Shown here piece after piece: positions 1-6,853 of a stretch of 11,641 nt of DNA. Within the stretch, counting starts at the first letter, position 1, and each line of letters opens with the position of its first letter. This DNA is from JBEEJZ01 sp046046915 (GTDB lineage: Bacteria > Pseudomonadota > Gammaproteobacteria > Burkholderiales > Burkholderiaceae_C). The translations under genes and the position numbers were made by a program. Location of the stretch: the NCBI GenBank assembly GCA_046046915.1, contig JBJOIT010000069.1, positions 1-11,641 of the forward strand. Direction: 5' to 3'. A model generated the notes under the pieces. That model was not told the origin of the DNA, searched no databases, and saw nothing but the letters and a program-made list of their open reading frames with translations.

Positions 1-373
1 CCGCATCACCCTGGTGGCATCGGATGGCCTGAAGGCCCCTGCCCTGCAAGCCTGTGGCCCCTTTGACCTGGTGCTGTGCAACCCACCTTATGTGAATGCC
101 GACAGCATGGCCAAGTTGCCGCCTGAATACCTGGCTGAGCCCACCATGGCCTTGGACGGCAATGTGGCCGGCAGCACCGACGGCATGGACTTTGTGCGCG
201 CTCTCCTAAAAGATCTGCCCACCCAGCTGGCCCCCGGCGGCGTGCTGGTGCTGGAAATCGGCCACGAGCGTGAGCACTTCGAGGCAGCCTTTCCCGATCT
301 GGAGGTGGTTTGGCTGGAGACCAGTGCCGGCGAAAACCAGGTCTTGCTACTCACACGGGAGGCTCTGCAATGA
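1..373 (+). CDS. prmB: Ribosomal protein L3 N5-glutamine methyltransferase PrmB, C-terminal part (5' end outside window)
   Basis: The enzyme transfers a methyl group from S-adenosylmethionine to a glutamine side chain of ribosomal protein L3 in the cytoplasm. The visible C-terminal ~123 residues contain the NPPY catalytic motif (bases 80-91), which clamps the target glutamine amide in the HemK/PrmB/PrmC family. It is followed by VNADSMAKLPPEY and an EP-x-MALDG...GTDGMDF-like block typical of PrmB rather than PrmC. The late GGVLVLEIGHE segment is the usual penultimate strand of the Rossmann methyltransferase fold. The frame is open to the left edge, so the GTG at 14 is an internal valine and not a start. 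The stop codon overlaps the yheS start (ATGA), so the two genes are probably cotranscribed and translationally coupled. Assignment to PrmB over PrmC rests on recalled family sequence. Confidence 0.9.
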   Translation, partial: RITLVASDGLKAPALQACGPFDLVLCNPPYVNADSMAKLPPEYLAEPTMALDGNVAGSTDGMDFVRALLKDLPTQLAPGGVLVLEIGHEREHFEAAFPDLEVVWLETSAGENQVLLLTREALQ

Positions 374-2316
374 TCACGCTCAAAAACATCACCCTGCGCC
401 GCAGCGCCAAAGTGCTGCTCGAAGGCGCCAGCGTGACTCTGAACCCCGGCGAAAAAGTCGGTCTGGTGGGGCGTAATGGGGCCGGTAAATCGTCCTTGTT
501 TGCGCTGCTCAACGGCAATCTGCACGAGGACTCGGGCGAATTCAGCATTCCGACCCAGTGGCGCATGGGCCAGGTGGCCCAAGACATGCCCGAAACCGAG
601 CAAAGTGCCACTGACTTTGTGGTGGAAGGCGACACCGTGTTGCGCGCCGCACAGCAGGAAGTGAGCGACGCCGAGGCCACCGACGACTACGAGCGCATGG
701 CCAATGCCTACATGGGCTTGCAGGATGCCGGCGCCCACGACGCGCCCGCCCGAGCGCAGGCCTTGATTCTGGGTCTGGGCTTCAAGACGCACGAACTCGA
801 CCGCCCGGTGAACAGTTTTTCGGGCGGTTGGCGCATGCGCCTGCAACTGGCGCGCGCGCTGATGTGCCCCTCAGACCTGCTGCTGCTGGACGAACCCACC
901 AACCACCTGGACCTGGACGCCCTGGTCTGGCTGGAGGCGTGGCTCAAACGCTACGAGGGCACCATGGTGGTCATCAGCCACGACCGGGAGTTTCTGGATG
1001 CGGTCACCAACGTGACGCTGCACATCGACGCCGGCAAACTGGTGCGCTACGGCGGCAACTACAGCAAGTTCGAGGACATGCGCGCCGAGCAAATGGAGCT
1101 GCAGCAAAACGCCTACGCCAAGCAGCAAGACAAGATCGCCCATTTGCAGAAGTTCATTGCCCGCTTCAAGGCCAAGGCCAGCAAGGCCAAGCAAGCACAA
1201 AGCCGCGTCAAGGCCCTGGACCGCATGGAAAAGATTGCTCCGCTGCTGAGCGAGGCCGATTTCAGCTTTGAGTTCAAGGAACCGGCCAACCTGCCTAACC
1301 CCATGCTGTCGATGAGTGGGGCCAGTTTTGGCTACCCAGCGCCGGACGACGCCCCCGAGGGCACAGAGCCCACCACCATTGTGCGCAACGTCAACCGCTC
1401 GGTGCTGGCAGGACAGCGTATCGGCATCCTGGGCGCCAATGGTCAGGGCAAATCGACCCTGGTCAAAACCGTGGCACGCGACCTGAAGGCCATCACTGGC
1501 GAAATCACCGAGGGCAAGGGCCTGAACATCGGCTACTTTGCTCAGCAAGAGTTGGATGTGCTGCGCCCCGCAGACTCGCCGCTGGAGCACATGATTGCGC
1601 TGGTCAAGGCGCTCACCGCCGCCGGCAAACTGGCCGGGCAGGCCACCCGCGAGCAGGATTTGCGCAGCTTTCTGGGCACCTTCAACTTTGGTGGCGACAT
1701 GGTCAAGCAGGCTGTGGGCAGCATGAGCGGTGGCGAGAAAGCACGCCTAGTGCTGTGCATGATCGTGTGGCAGCGCCCCAATCTGCTGCTGCTGGACGAG
1801 CCGACCAACCACCTGGACCTGGCCACCCGCGAAGCACTCAGCATGGCGCTGAACGAGTTTGAGGGCACTGTGATGCTGGTCAGCCACGACCGTGCGCTGC
1901 TACGCGCGGTGTGTGACGAGTTCTGGATGGTTTCGCGTGGCGGTGTGGAGCCCTTCGACGGCGACCTAGACGATTACCAACGCTATCTGCTCGACGAAGC
2001 CAAGCGCCAGCGCGAGGAAGCCAAAGAAGCCTTCAAGGCACCAGCCAAGGCAGACAAAGCCCAAAACAGCAAGCCTGCCAAGGCGGCCAAGCCAGCTGTG
2101 TCGGTCAAGCCGATCAAAACTGAGATCGAGAAAATCGAAGCGCGCATGGCAGTGCTCAACCCACAGGGTGCTGCGCTGGAGTCCCAGCTCTCAAATGCCA
2201 GCCACCACGACATCGCCGCCCTGGGGCGCGAGCTGCAAGTGGTCACAGACGAATTGCGGAGCCTGGAAGACCGCTGGATGGAACTGTCCAGCCAGCTCGA
2301 AGAAGCCGGGGTCTGA
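370..2316 (+). CDS. yheS: ABC-F family ATPase, YheS type
   Basis: This is a 648-residue soluble ABC-F protein with two ATPase domains and no membrane segments. ABC-F proteins bind the ribosomal E site and act on stalled or initiating translation complexes. Domain 1 has Walker A GRNGAGKS (34-41), signature SGGWR (from 151) and Walker B LLLLDEPTNHLD (D174, E175). Domain 2 has Walker A GANGQGKST (355-363), signature SGGEK (453-457) and a second LLLLDEPTNHLD (D476, E477). Between them lies the charged, helical interdomain linker (roughly 235-300, FKAKASKAKQAQSR), the P-site-contacting region of the family. The C-terminus has a Lys/Ala-rich hinge (about 555-585) and a coiled coil. Length and motif wording match E. 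coli YheS (637 aa from memory). The ATG at 370 is chosen because MITLKNITLRR is the canonical ABC-F beginning; an in-frame start at 310 would lie inside prmB. Confidence 0.93.
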   Translation: MITLKNITLRRSAKVLLEGASVTLNPGEKVGLVGRNGAGKSSLFALLNGNLHEDSGEFSIPTQWRMGQVAQDMPETEQSATDFVVEGDTVLRAAQQEVSDAEATDDYERMANAYMGLQDAGAHDAPARAQALILGLGFKTHELDRPVNSFSGGWRMRLQLARALMCPSDLLLLDEPTNHLDLDALVWLEAWLKRYEGTMVVISHDREFLDAVTNVTLHIDAGKLVRYGGNYSKFEDMRAEQMELQQNAYAKQQDKIAHLQKFIARFKAKASKAKQAQSRVKALDRMEKIAPLLSEADFSFEFKEPANLPNPMLSMSGASFGYPAPDDAPEGTEPTTIVRNVNRSVLAGQRIGILGANGQGKSTLVKTVARDLKAITGEITEGKGLNIGYFAQQELDVLRPADSPLEHMIALVKALTAAGKLAGQATREQDLRSFLGTFNFGGDMVKQAVGSMSGGEKARLVLCMIVWQRPNLLLLDEPTNHLDLATREALSMALNEFEGTVMLVSHDRALLRAVCDEFWMVSRGGVEPFDGDLDDYQRYLLDEAKRQREEAKEAFKAPAKADKAQNSKPAKAAKPAVSVKPIKTEIEKIEARMAVLNPQGAALESQLSNASHHDIAALGRELQVVTDELRSLEDRWMELSSQLEEAGV

Positions 2317-2317
2317 G

Positions 2318-3136
2318 CTACAACATGGCGCGCAGCTCGTTGGCTGCCGCCTGAAGCAGCGGCAGGCCATCGCGCAACAAGTGCTCACTTGGTTTCTGGT
2401 GGGTGGCGGTGACCATGTTCAGCGCCGCCACCACCCTGCCCTGCGGGTTGCGTAACGGCACCGCGAGGGCTTGTACGCCCAGCTCGTGTTCCTGTAGCGC
2501 CAGGCAGAAATCCTCTTGCGCGACTTGGGCCATCCGTAGGCGCAGGGCGCGAGCATCGGTGATGGTGTGCGCCGTCAACCGGGTCAGGGTACGATTTTTC
2601 AGCCAAGCTGCCAGCTCCGGGCGCGACTTGGCCGCCAGCAAGACCTGGCCGGTCGAAGTGGCATGGGCCGGCAGCCGCGCCCCCAGGTGCAGGCCGTAGG
2701 CCAGTAGTCGGTCCATGCCAATCAAGTGCTGGCGCGATTCGTTACCACTGCGGGCCACGATGACCACTTCGTCGCCATCCAGCACCACCGCAGAAAAGGA
2801 CTCTTGAGTTGTCGCACTCAATCTGCTGAGCATGGGTTGCAAGACCCGAGGCAAGCGTGCCGAGGCCAAGTAGCTGCCAGAAAAACGCAAGACCTTGGGC
2901 GACAGCCAAAAGTGGCTCCCATCGCTTTCCACGTAACCCAGATGGGCCAATGTCAGCAGGTGGCGGCGGGCTGCGGCGCGGGTCATGCCAGTTCGCTCTG
3001 CCGCTTGGGTGGCGTTAAGTCGTTGACGCTCAGTGTCAAAGCTCTCCAGCACGGCCATTCCCTTGGCCATGCCGGCAATCAGGTCTGCCGAAGCAATGGC
3101 GGGCAGCGCGTTTGAACGTTCAGGTGATGAGGGCAT
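2318..3136 (-). CDS. pobR: IclR-family transcriptional regulator, PobR/PcaR type
   Basis: This 272-residue regulator is divergent from pobA, so the likely role is 4-hydroxybenzoate-responsive control of pobA. A winged helix-turn-helix spans about residues 20-82 (recognition part NATQAAERTGMTRAAARRHL, 41-60). It is followed by the IclR effector-binding domain with the conserved blocks FSAVVLDGDEVVIVAR (114-129) and YGLHLGARLPAHATSTGQ (147-164). That wording is characteristic of the PobR/PcaR/PcaU aromatic-acid branch. The start at 3136 (MPSSPERSN) is preferred to the in-frame start at 3193 because the longer form would run through the operator-like inverted repeat and adds no family sequence. 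No good Shine-Dalgarno sequence precedes it. The stop is one base from the yheS stop, leaving no room for a terminator. A PcaR-type regulator of protocatechuate genes is the alternative, but no pca genes are in the window. Confidence 0.85.
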   Translation of the reverse strand: MPSSPERSNALPAIASADLIAGMAKGMAVLESFDTERQRLNATQAAERTGMTRAAARRHLLTLAHLGYVESDGSHFWLSPKVLRFSGSYLASARLPRVLQPMLSRLSATTQESFSAVVLDGDEVVIVARSGNESRQHLIGMDRLLAYGLHLGARLPAHATSTGQVLLAAKSRPELAAWLKNRTLTRLTAHTITDARALRLRMAQVAQEDFCLALQEHELGVQALAVPLRNPQGRVVAALNMVTATHQKPSEHLLRDGLPLLQAAANELRAML

Positions 3137-3149
3137 GATGCAATGAATT

Positions 3150-3186
3150 TGCGCGATGATCGCACAACCGGCACGATCACCGCGCA
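3150..3186. promoter_or_regulatory. Candidate PobR operator: 13-bp inverted repeat between pobR and pobA
   Basis: TGCGCGATGATCG (3150-3162) and CGATCACCGCGCA (3174-3186) are inverted copies matching at 12 of 13 positions, separated by 11 bases. Each arm holds a CGATGATCG-like core. The left copy with its flank, GCGCGATGATCGCAC, resembles the box I recall for Pseudomonas PcaR (GTTCGATAATCGCAC) at 12 of 15 positions. The element begins 14 bases upstream of the pobR start and ends 80 bases before pobA. That position suits repression of pobR and activation of pobA from upstream. Binding by PobR is inferred from position and resemblance. Confidence 0.65.
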
Positions 3187-3231
3187 AGAGCATGAGATGA
3201 GGCCCCTTCTATCCCTGCTTCACCAATAAGC

Positions 3232-3244
3232 TTCGACGCTCGAA
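3232..3244. promoter_or_regulatory. Short palindrome upstream of the pobA ribosome binding site
   Basis: TTCGA-CGC-TCGAA is a perfect 5-bp inverted repeat with a 3-base centre, ending 10 bases before the pobA Shine-Dalgarno sequence. It has the same TTCGA-N3-TCG layout as the recalled PcaR box, so it could be a further weak regulator site. It could equally be a small hairpin in the 5' leader. Five-bp palindromes also occur by chance. Confidence 0.3.
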
Positions 3245-3254
3245 ACACAAAACC

Positions 3255-3259
3255 AGGAG
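3255..3259 (+). promoter_or_regulatory. Ribosome binding site of pobA
   Basis: AGGAG lies 7 bases before the ATG at 3267. It is a strong Shine-Dalgarno sequence that fixes the pobA start. The divergent pobR has no comparable signal. Confidence 0.85.
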
Positions 3260-3266
3260 ACACCCC

Positions 3267-4451
3267 ATGCGCACCCAAGTTGCCATCATCGGCGCCGGCC
3301 CGTCCGGTCTTTTGCTCGGCCAATTGCTTCACAAGGCGGGCATTGATGCCATCATCATCGAGCGCCAATCCGCAGACTACGTGCTGGGCCGCATCCGCGC
3401 CGGCGTGCTGGAGCAGGTGAGCATAGATTTGCTTGACGAGGCTGGTGTGGGCCACCGCATGCATGCCGAGGGCTTGATCCACGGCGGCTTCGACATGCTG
3501 TTCAAGGGCGAACGCCATCGCATCAACATGAACAAGCTCACCGGCGGCAAAAACGTGATGGTCTACGGCCAGACAGAAGTGACCCGTGATCTGATGGATG
3601 CCAGGGCTGCGGCGGGCCTGACCACGGTATACGAGGCCAGCAACGTGACGGTGCACGATTTCGAGACGGCTAAACCTCGCGTGCGTTACGAGAAAGACGG
3701 CCAGACTTTTGAGGTCGAGTGCGACTTCATTGCAGGATGTGACGGCTTTCATGGCGTGTGCCGAGCCAGTGCGCCGCGCAGCGCTATCCGTGAGTTTGAA
3801 AAGGTCTATCCTTTTGGCTGGCTGGGCGTTCTGTCGGATACCCCCCCGGTGCATGAAGAACTGATTTACGCCAACAGCCCGCGCGGCTTTGCCCTGTGCT
3901 CTCAGCGCAGTGCCACCCGCAGCCGCTATTACTTGCAAGTCCCGCTCACCGACAAGGTCGAAGACTGGTCTGACGATGCCTTCTGGCAGGAACTGCGGTT
4001 GCGCCTGGACGCTGAAGCCAGTGAGAAGCTCATCACCGGGCCTAGCATCGAAAAAAGCATTGCGCCCTTGCGCAGCTTTGTGACCGAGCCCATGCGTTTT
4101 GGTCGCATGTTCCTGGCGGGGGATGCCGCCCACATCGTGCCCCCCACTGGCGCCAAAGGGCTGAACCTCGCTGCCACCGACGTGAAGTACCTGTCTCAGG
4201 CGATCACCGAGTTCTACAAAGATCGTACTGAGGCGGGCATCGATGCGTACTCCGAGCGTTGCCTGCGCCGCATCTGGCGCGCCGAGCGCTTTTCGTGGTG
4301 GTTTACCAGCCTCATGCACCACTTTCCAGAAAACGGCGAAATCGGCCAGAAGTTCCAGGAGGCTGAATTGGACTACATCATCCATTCAGAGGCGGGTTCA
4401 CGCTCTGTCGCGGAGAACTATGTGGGTCTACCCCTGGACTTTGGTGACTAA
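3267..4451 (+). CDS. pobA: 4-hydroxybenzoate 3-monooxygenase (p-hydroxybenzoate hydroxylase)
   Basis: This cytoplasmic FAD enzyme uses NADPH and O2 to hydroxylate 4-hydroxybenzoate to protocatechuate, the entry step to the beta-ketoadipate pathway. The protein has 394 residues, the same length as the Pseudomonas enzyme, and aligns without numbering shifts. It shows GAGPSG (9-14) for the FAD ADP moiety, the DG motif at 159-160 before FH (161-162) and R166, and the GD motif in LAGDAAHIVPPTGAKGLNLA (283-302). The substrate and proton-network residues known from Pseudomonas PHBH are all at their usual numbers: R44, Y201, S212, R214, Y222, P293 and Y385. It should therefore be fully active and specific for 4-hydroxybenzoate. 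It is transcribed alone, with its own operator region upstream and a terminator downstream, and is probably induced by 4-hydroxybenzoate through the divergent pobR. Confidence 0.97.
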   Translation: MRTQVAIIGAGPSGLLLGQLLHKAGIDAIIIERQSADYVLGRIRAGVLEQVSIDLLDEAGVGHRMHAEGLIHGGFDMLFKGERHRINMNKLTGGKNVMVYGQTEVTRDLMDARAAAGLTTVYEASNVTVHDFETAKPRVRYEKDGQTFEVECDFIAGCDGFHGVCRASAPRSAIREFEKVYPFGWLGVLSDTPPVHEELIYANSPRGFALCSQRSATRSRYYLQVPLTDKVEDWSDDAFWQELRLRLDAEASEKLITGPSIEKSIAPLRSFVTEPMRFGRMFLAGDAAHIVPPTGAKGLNLAATDVKYLSQAITEFYKDRTEAGIDAYSERCLRRIWRAERFSWWFTSLMHHFPENGEIGQKFQEAELDYIIHSEAGSRSVAENYVGLPLDFGD

Positions 4452-4497
4452 GTCGGTCTCACTCGGACAGATCTAAGGTCACTTTTCCTTCTTAGCC

Positions 4498-4516
4498 AGA
4501 GCGACTCCCTCGCTCT
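4498..4516 (+). other. Hairpin upstream of the pobA terminator
   Basis: AGAGCGA and TCGCTCT form a perfect 7-bp stem around a 5-base loop (CTCCC). It lies about 45 bases after the pobA stop and 4 bases before the terminator hairpin. There is no T run after it, so it is not itself a terminator. It may stabilise the 3' end of the pobA transcript. Confidence 0.5.
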
Positions 4517-4520
4517 AAAC

Positions 4521-4553
4521 GGCCGGCCACTTTTGGGTGACCGGCCTTTTTTT
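4521..4553 (+). terminator. Rho-independent terminator of pobA
   Basis: GGCCGGCCAC (4521-4530) pairs with GTGACCGGCC (4537-4546) with one C/A mismatch and a 6-base loop (TTTTGG). Seven T residues follow (4547-4553). There is no T run in the other direction, so it acts on plus-strand transcripts. It separates pobA from the five-gene unit that follows. Confidence 0.92.
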
Positions 4554-4630
4554 GTTCTTGCATCAAAAGCGCCATCTAGCCTTGCTTGTAATTCCTCACA
4601 CATTTTTTGTTGTCTTAAGCAAGTTTTCAT

Positions 4631-4653
4631 TAAATGTGCGTTTTGCACATTTA
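4631..4653. promoter_or_regulatory. Perfect 9-bp palindrome overlapping the promoter of the DUF6502 operon
   Basis: TAAATGTGC (4631-4639) and GCACATTTA (4645-4653) are perfect inverted repeats with a 5-base spacer (GTTTT). The right arm shares two bases with the TATAAT box at 4652-4657, and the repeat fills the space between -10 and -35. A dimeric regulator bound here would block RNA polymerase, so a repressor operator is the natural reading. The adjacent DUF6502 protein, with a probable helix-turn-helix, is an obvious but untested candidate. As RNA it would lie upstream of the expected transcription start, which argues against a leader hairpin. Confidence 0.6.
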
Positions 4654-4657
4654 TAAT
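4652..4657 (+). promoter_or_regulatory. -10 box of the DUF6502-DUF5666-cytochrome-flavoprotein operon
   Basis: TATAAT is a perfect sigma-70 -10 hexamer in an AT-rich stretch after the pobA terminator and 39 bases before the DUF6502 start codon. No good -35 hexamer is present at 16-18 bases; the best is TTAAAT at 4630-4635. This suggests a weak or activator-assisted promoter. The transcript would begin near 4664, which rules out the in-frame ATG at 4634 as the start of the next gene. Confidence 0.6.
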
Positions 4658-4696
4658 TTGATCAAACGCAAAACAGCAAACCACACCTCACTGCCC

Positions 4697-5590
4697 ATGC
4701 CCACCCCCAACGATCCCACTGCCGATCTGCAAGCGCTGTTAAGCGCCATCGACAGCGTCTTGCAGCCGTTGGCACAGCTGTGCGTGGGGAAAGGCGTACC
4801 GATCCAGGCCGTGGAGGAACAATTGCGCCAGGCTTATGTCAAAGCTGCCACCTTGGCCAATGGTGACGGTAAGCCCGACCGCCTGACCAGCCGCATCAGC
4901 ACCATGACGGGATTGACCCGGCGGGAGGTCAGCCGCATTCAGGCGCTGGCCGAACCTGCACGACCAAGCACCCGCAATCTGGTCACAGAGCTGTTTACCC
5001 GCTGGGTGTCACTGCCGCAGTACCAGGTGGATGCCAATAACACCATGGCTTTGCCCCGCGTGGGTCCAGCCCCGAGTTTTGAGGCCCTGGCTCGGGAGGT
5101 CACCACCAACGTGCACCCCCGCTCCTTGCTCGACACCATGTGCAGCCTAGAGCTGGTGGTGTGGGACATGCAAAACGACATGGTCTACCTGACCGAAACC
5201 GCCCTCGTGCCCAGGTCGGAGTGGAAGCAGATGATGGGATTTTTGGGTGACAACGTGGGCGATCACCTGCGTGCCGCTGTCACCAACGTGCTGGGCCAGG
5301 GCAACGAGCACTTTGAACAGACCCTGTTTGCTGACGAGTTGTCGGCCCAGTCCTTACAACTCTGCCGCCAGATCATCACTGACCAGTGGCGGCAGCTCAT
5401 GACCCAAGTCGCGCCGCAATTAGAGGCCTTGATGAAGGCAGACCAACTGGCGGGCCGAGCACAAGACCAAAGCCTGCGTCTGGGCCTGTATTCATGGATG
5501 CAGGCCATGCCTGCTGCCGAGACCGGCGCACACAGCAATGACCCCGCCACACCCTCAGCTTCGCCCAATCTAGACCCCAGGGAATCTTGA
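4697..5590 (+). CDS. DUF6502 family protein with probable helix-turn-helix segment
   Basis: This 297-residue soluble protein has no signal peptide or membrane segment. The N-terminal ~90 residues carry the DUF6502 layout as I recall it: a leading helix with PLAQLCVGKGVPIQAVEEQL (24-43), then TSRISTMTGLTRREVSRIQA (64-83). The latter has the spacing of a helix-turn-helix that recognises DNA. The rest (about 95-270) is helical with no motif I can name, and the last ~25 residues are a Pro/Ser-rich tail. The start at 4697 is chosen because the longer in-frame start (4634) overlaps the -10 box; no clear Shine-Dalgarno sequence precedes it. The stop is one base from the start of the DUF5666 lipoprotein gene, so the two are cotranscribed. 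A regulatory role for the downstream envelope genes is inference only. Confidence 0.72.
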   Translation: MPTPNDPTADLQALLSAIDSVLQPLAQLCVGKGVPIQAVEEQLRQAYVKAATLANGDGKPDRLTSRISTMTGLTRREVSRIQALAEPARPSTRNLVTELFTRWVSLPQYQVDANNTMALPRVGPAPSFEALAREVTTNVHPRSLLDTMCSLELVVWDMQNDMVYLTETALVPRSEWKQMMGFLGDNVGDHLRAAVTNVLGQGNEHFEQTLFADELSAQSLQLCRQIITDQWRQLMTQVAPQLEALMKADQLAGRAQDQSLRLGLYSWMQAMPAAETGAHSNDPATPSASPNLDPRES

Positions 5591-5591
5591 T

Positions 5592-6794
5592 ATGTCACAT
5601 CCCACGCACAACTACACGTCACTTTTTACCCGTCGCCAGACCTTGATGGCTTTGCTGGGCAGCATTGCATTACCAGGCTGCGGTGGCGGCTCTGTGGCCG
5701 GCCTCAGCAGTGGTGGTACCGGCTCCTTTACCAACGGCGTGATCATTGGTCTGGGCTCCATCATCGTGAACGGGATCCGATATGACGACACCAAAGCCAC
5801 TGTCAACGGTGGCACAGGTGCCTCCAATGATCTGAAGCTCGGCATGGTGGTGAGCGTGCAGGGATCCAGCGTGACACCCCCTACCGTTACAGGTGGTTTA
5901 GCTACGGCCACCGCAAGCAGCATCAGCTATGGGAGTGAATGGAAGGGGCCGATTGATTCAGTCAACGTCAGTGAAAAATCATTCGTCATGCTGGGGCAAA
6001 CCGTGCACTGGCTAACCAACACGGTGTTCTCGCCGGGCCCAATCGAGTCAATCGGCATCCCGATCTATGCGGAGGTCTATGGCTTTGTGAACGCTGCAGA
6101 CGGAGTATTGCAGGCAAGCCGTGTGGAGTTTTCATCTCGTCAGCCGGACGAGTACAGGCTGAGTGGTGCCATAAGCAACTTAAACACGGAAGGCGACACC
6201 TTTGAATTGGGAGATGCGGTCATCAACTTTGGCTCCGCACCCAAACTTTCGGACCTGCAAGACGGAATTATGGTCCGAGTAGATATCGACCCTGAATCAA
6301 CGGGTTCGCCTTGGGCGGCCAATCGCGTTCGCACTGTCAACCCACTTGGCGACATCAATAACAGCGATGACGATGAAGCTGAAATTGAAGGCTCCATCAC
6401 TGACTTTACGAGCGGCAGCCTTTTCCTCAGTGTTAACGGCATTCCTGTGGACGCGTCCCTTGCCGACTTCGATCCAAGAAACCTAACACTTGGGCTGGGT
6501 CTTCGCGTCAAGGTTGAGGGCGCTGTGGTGAACGGCACCGTCGTGGCCAGCAAGGTTGAGCTGGAAAGTGACGAGGCGGTAGCAGCTCGCGAGTTTGAAT
6601 TTCATGACCGTATCAGTCAACTCGACACGATCCTCAGAACCTTCAAGGTGAGGGGGAATTTAGTCACCTATACCGACAAAACGACCCTAGACCTGCATTC
6701 AAACAGCTTGGCAGATGAGCTCCGGGTTGAAGTCAAAGCCGTTATCGGTCCGAATGGCCAACTGACCGCCACCAAGATCGAACTCGATAACTAG
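5592..6794 (+). CDS. DUF5666-repeat lipoprotein with twin-arginine signal
   Basis: The 400-residue product begins with TRRQTLMALLGSIALPGC: a twin-arginine pair (R14, R15), a hydrophobic stretch and a lipobox ending at C30. It should be exported by Tat, lipidated and membrane-anchored. The mature protein is built of about five beta-rich units of 60-65 residues (near 48-112, 118-180, 189-250, 263-324, 335-398). Units 2, 4 and 5 end in a shared motif of the form A(S/T)(R/K)(V/I)E(L/F). The first unit, IIGLGSIIVNGIRYD...LKLGMVVSVQG, is the recognisable DUF5666 sequence. Between units 3 and 4 lies an acidic stretch NNSDDDEAEIE (256-266). No catalytic motif is visible; a binding or scaffold role is more likely than an enzyme. 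It starts one base after the DUF6502 stop. Use of the first ATG is supported by the twin arginines, which a start at M19 would lose. Confidence 0.75.
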   Translation: MSHPTHNYTSLFTRRQTLMALLGSIALPGCGGGSVAGLSSGGTGSFTNGVIIGLGSIIVNGIRYDDTKATVNGGTGASNDLKLGMVVSVQGSSVTPPTVTGGLATATASSISYGSEWKGPIDSVNVSEKSFVMLGQTVHWLTNTVFSPGPIESIGIPIYAEVYGFVNAADGVLQASRVEFSSRQPDEYRLSGAISNLNTEGDTFELGDAVINFGSAPKLSDLQDGIMVRVDIDPESTGSPWAANRVRTVNPLGDINNSDDDEAEIEGSITDFTSGSLFLSVNGIPVDASLADFDPRNLTLGLGLRVKVEGAVVNGTVVASKVELESDEAVAAREFEFHDRISQLDTILRTFKVRGNLVTYTDKTTLDLHSNSLADELRVEVKAVIGPNGQLTATKIELDN

Positions 6795-6815
6795 GACCAA
6801 GTCCTCCTATCAACC

Positions 6816-6834
6816 GTGGCGAGCACATCGCCAC
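6816..6834 (+). other. Intergenic hairpin between the DUF5666 and cytochrome genes
   Basis: GTGGCGA and TCGCCAC form a perfect 7-bp stem around GCACA, midway in the 59-base gap and 7 bases before the purine-rich GAAAGG that serves as the next ribosome binding site. No T run follows, so it is unlikely to terminate. It could protect the downstream mRNA segment and let the cytochrome-flavoprotein part be expressed at a different level. Confidence 0.5.
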
Positions 6835-6853
6835 ACTTCAGAAAGGTACTGAC

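Noticed and set aside
828..1271. Plus-strand frame-shifted open frame inside yheS
   Set aside because: The translation is Arg/Gly/Ala-rich low complexity, as expected from a wrong frame of a GC-rich gene.
871..1590. Long minus-strand open frames within yheS and prmB (including 88-846)
   Set aside because: They mirror GC-rich coding sequence of well-recognised genes and show no family features.
3177..4385. 402-codon open frame on the minus strand opposite pobA
   Set aside because: It is an antisense shadow of a gene with every known active-site residue. Its product has no recognisable motif and it has no fitting ribosome binding site.
4657..4666. TTTGATCAAA palindrome just after the -10 box, considered as an FNR/CRP-type site
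   Set aside because: The FNR consensus needs TTGAT-N4-ATCAA. Here the half-sites are fused without a spacer, so it does not fit; the 9-bp palindrome beside it is the stronger candidate.
4634..4696. Upstream ATG extension of the DUF6502 gene
   Set aside because: It overlaps the TATAAT box and the palindrome and adds no family sequence.
4452..4696. Possible small gene or RNA in the pobA to DUF6502 gap
   Set aside because: The open frame at 4448-4684 (minus) runs through the terminator and promoter and has no coding features. The structure seen is explained by hairpins, terminator, palindrome and -10 box.
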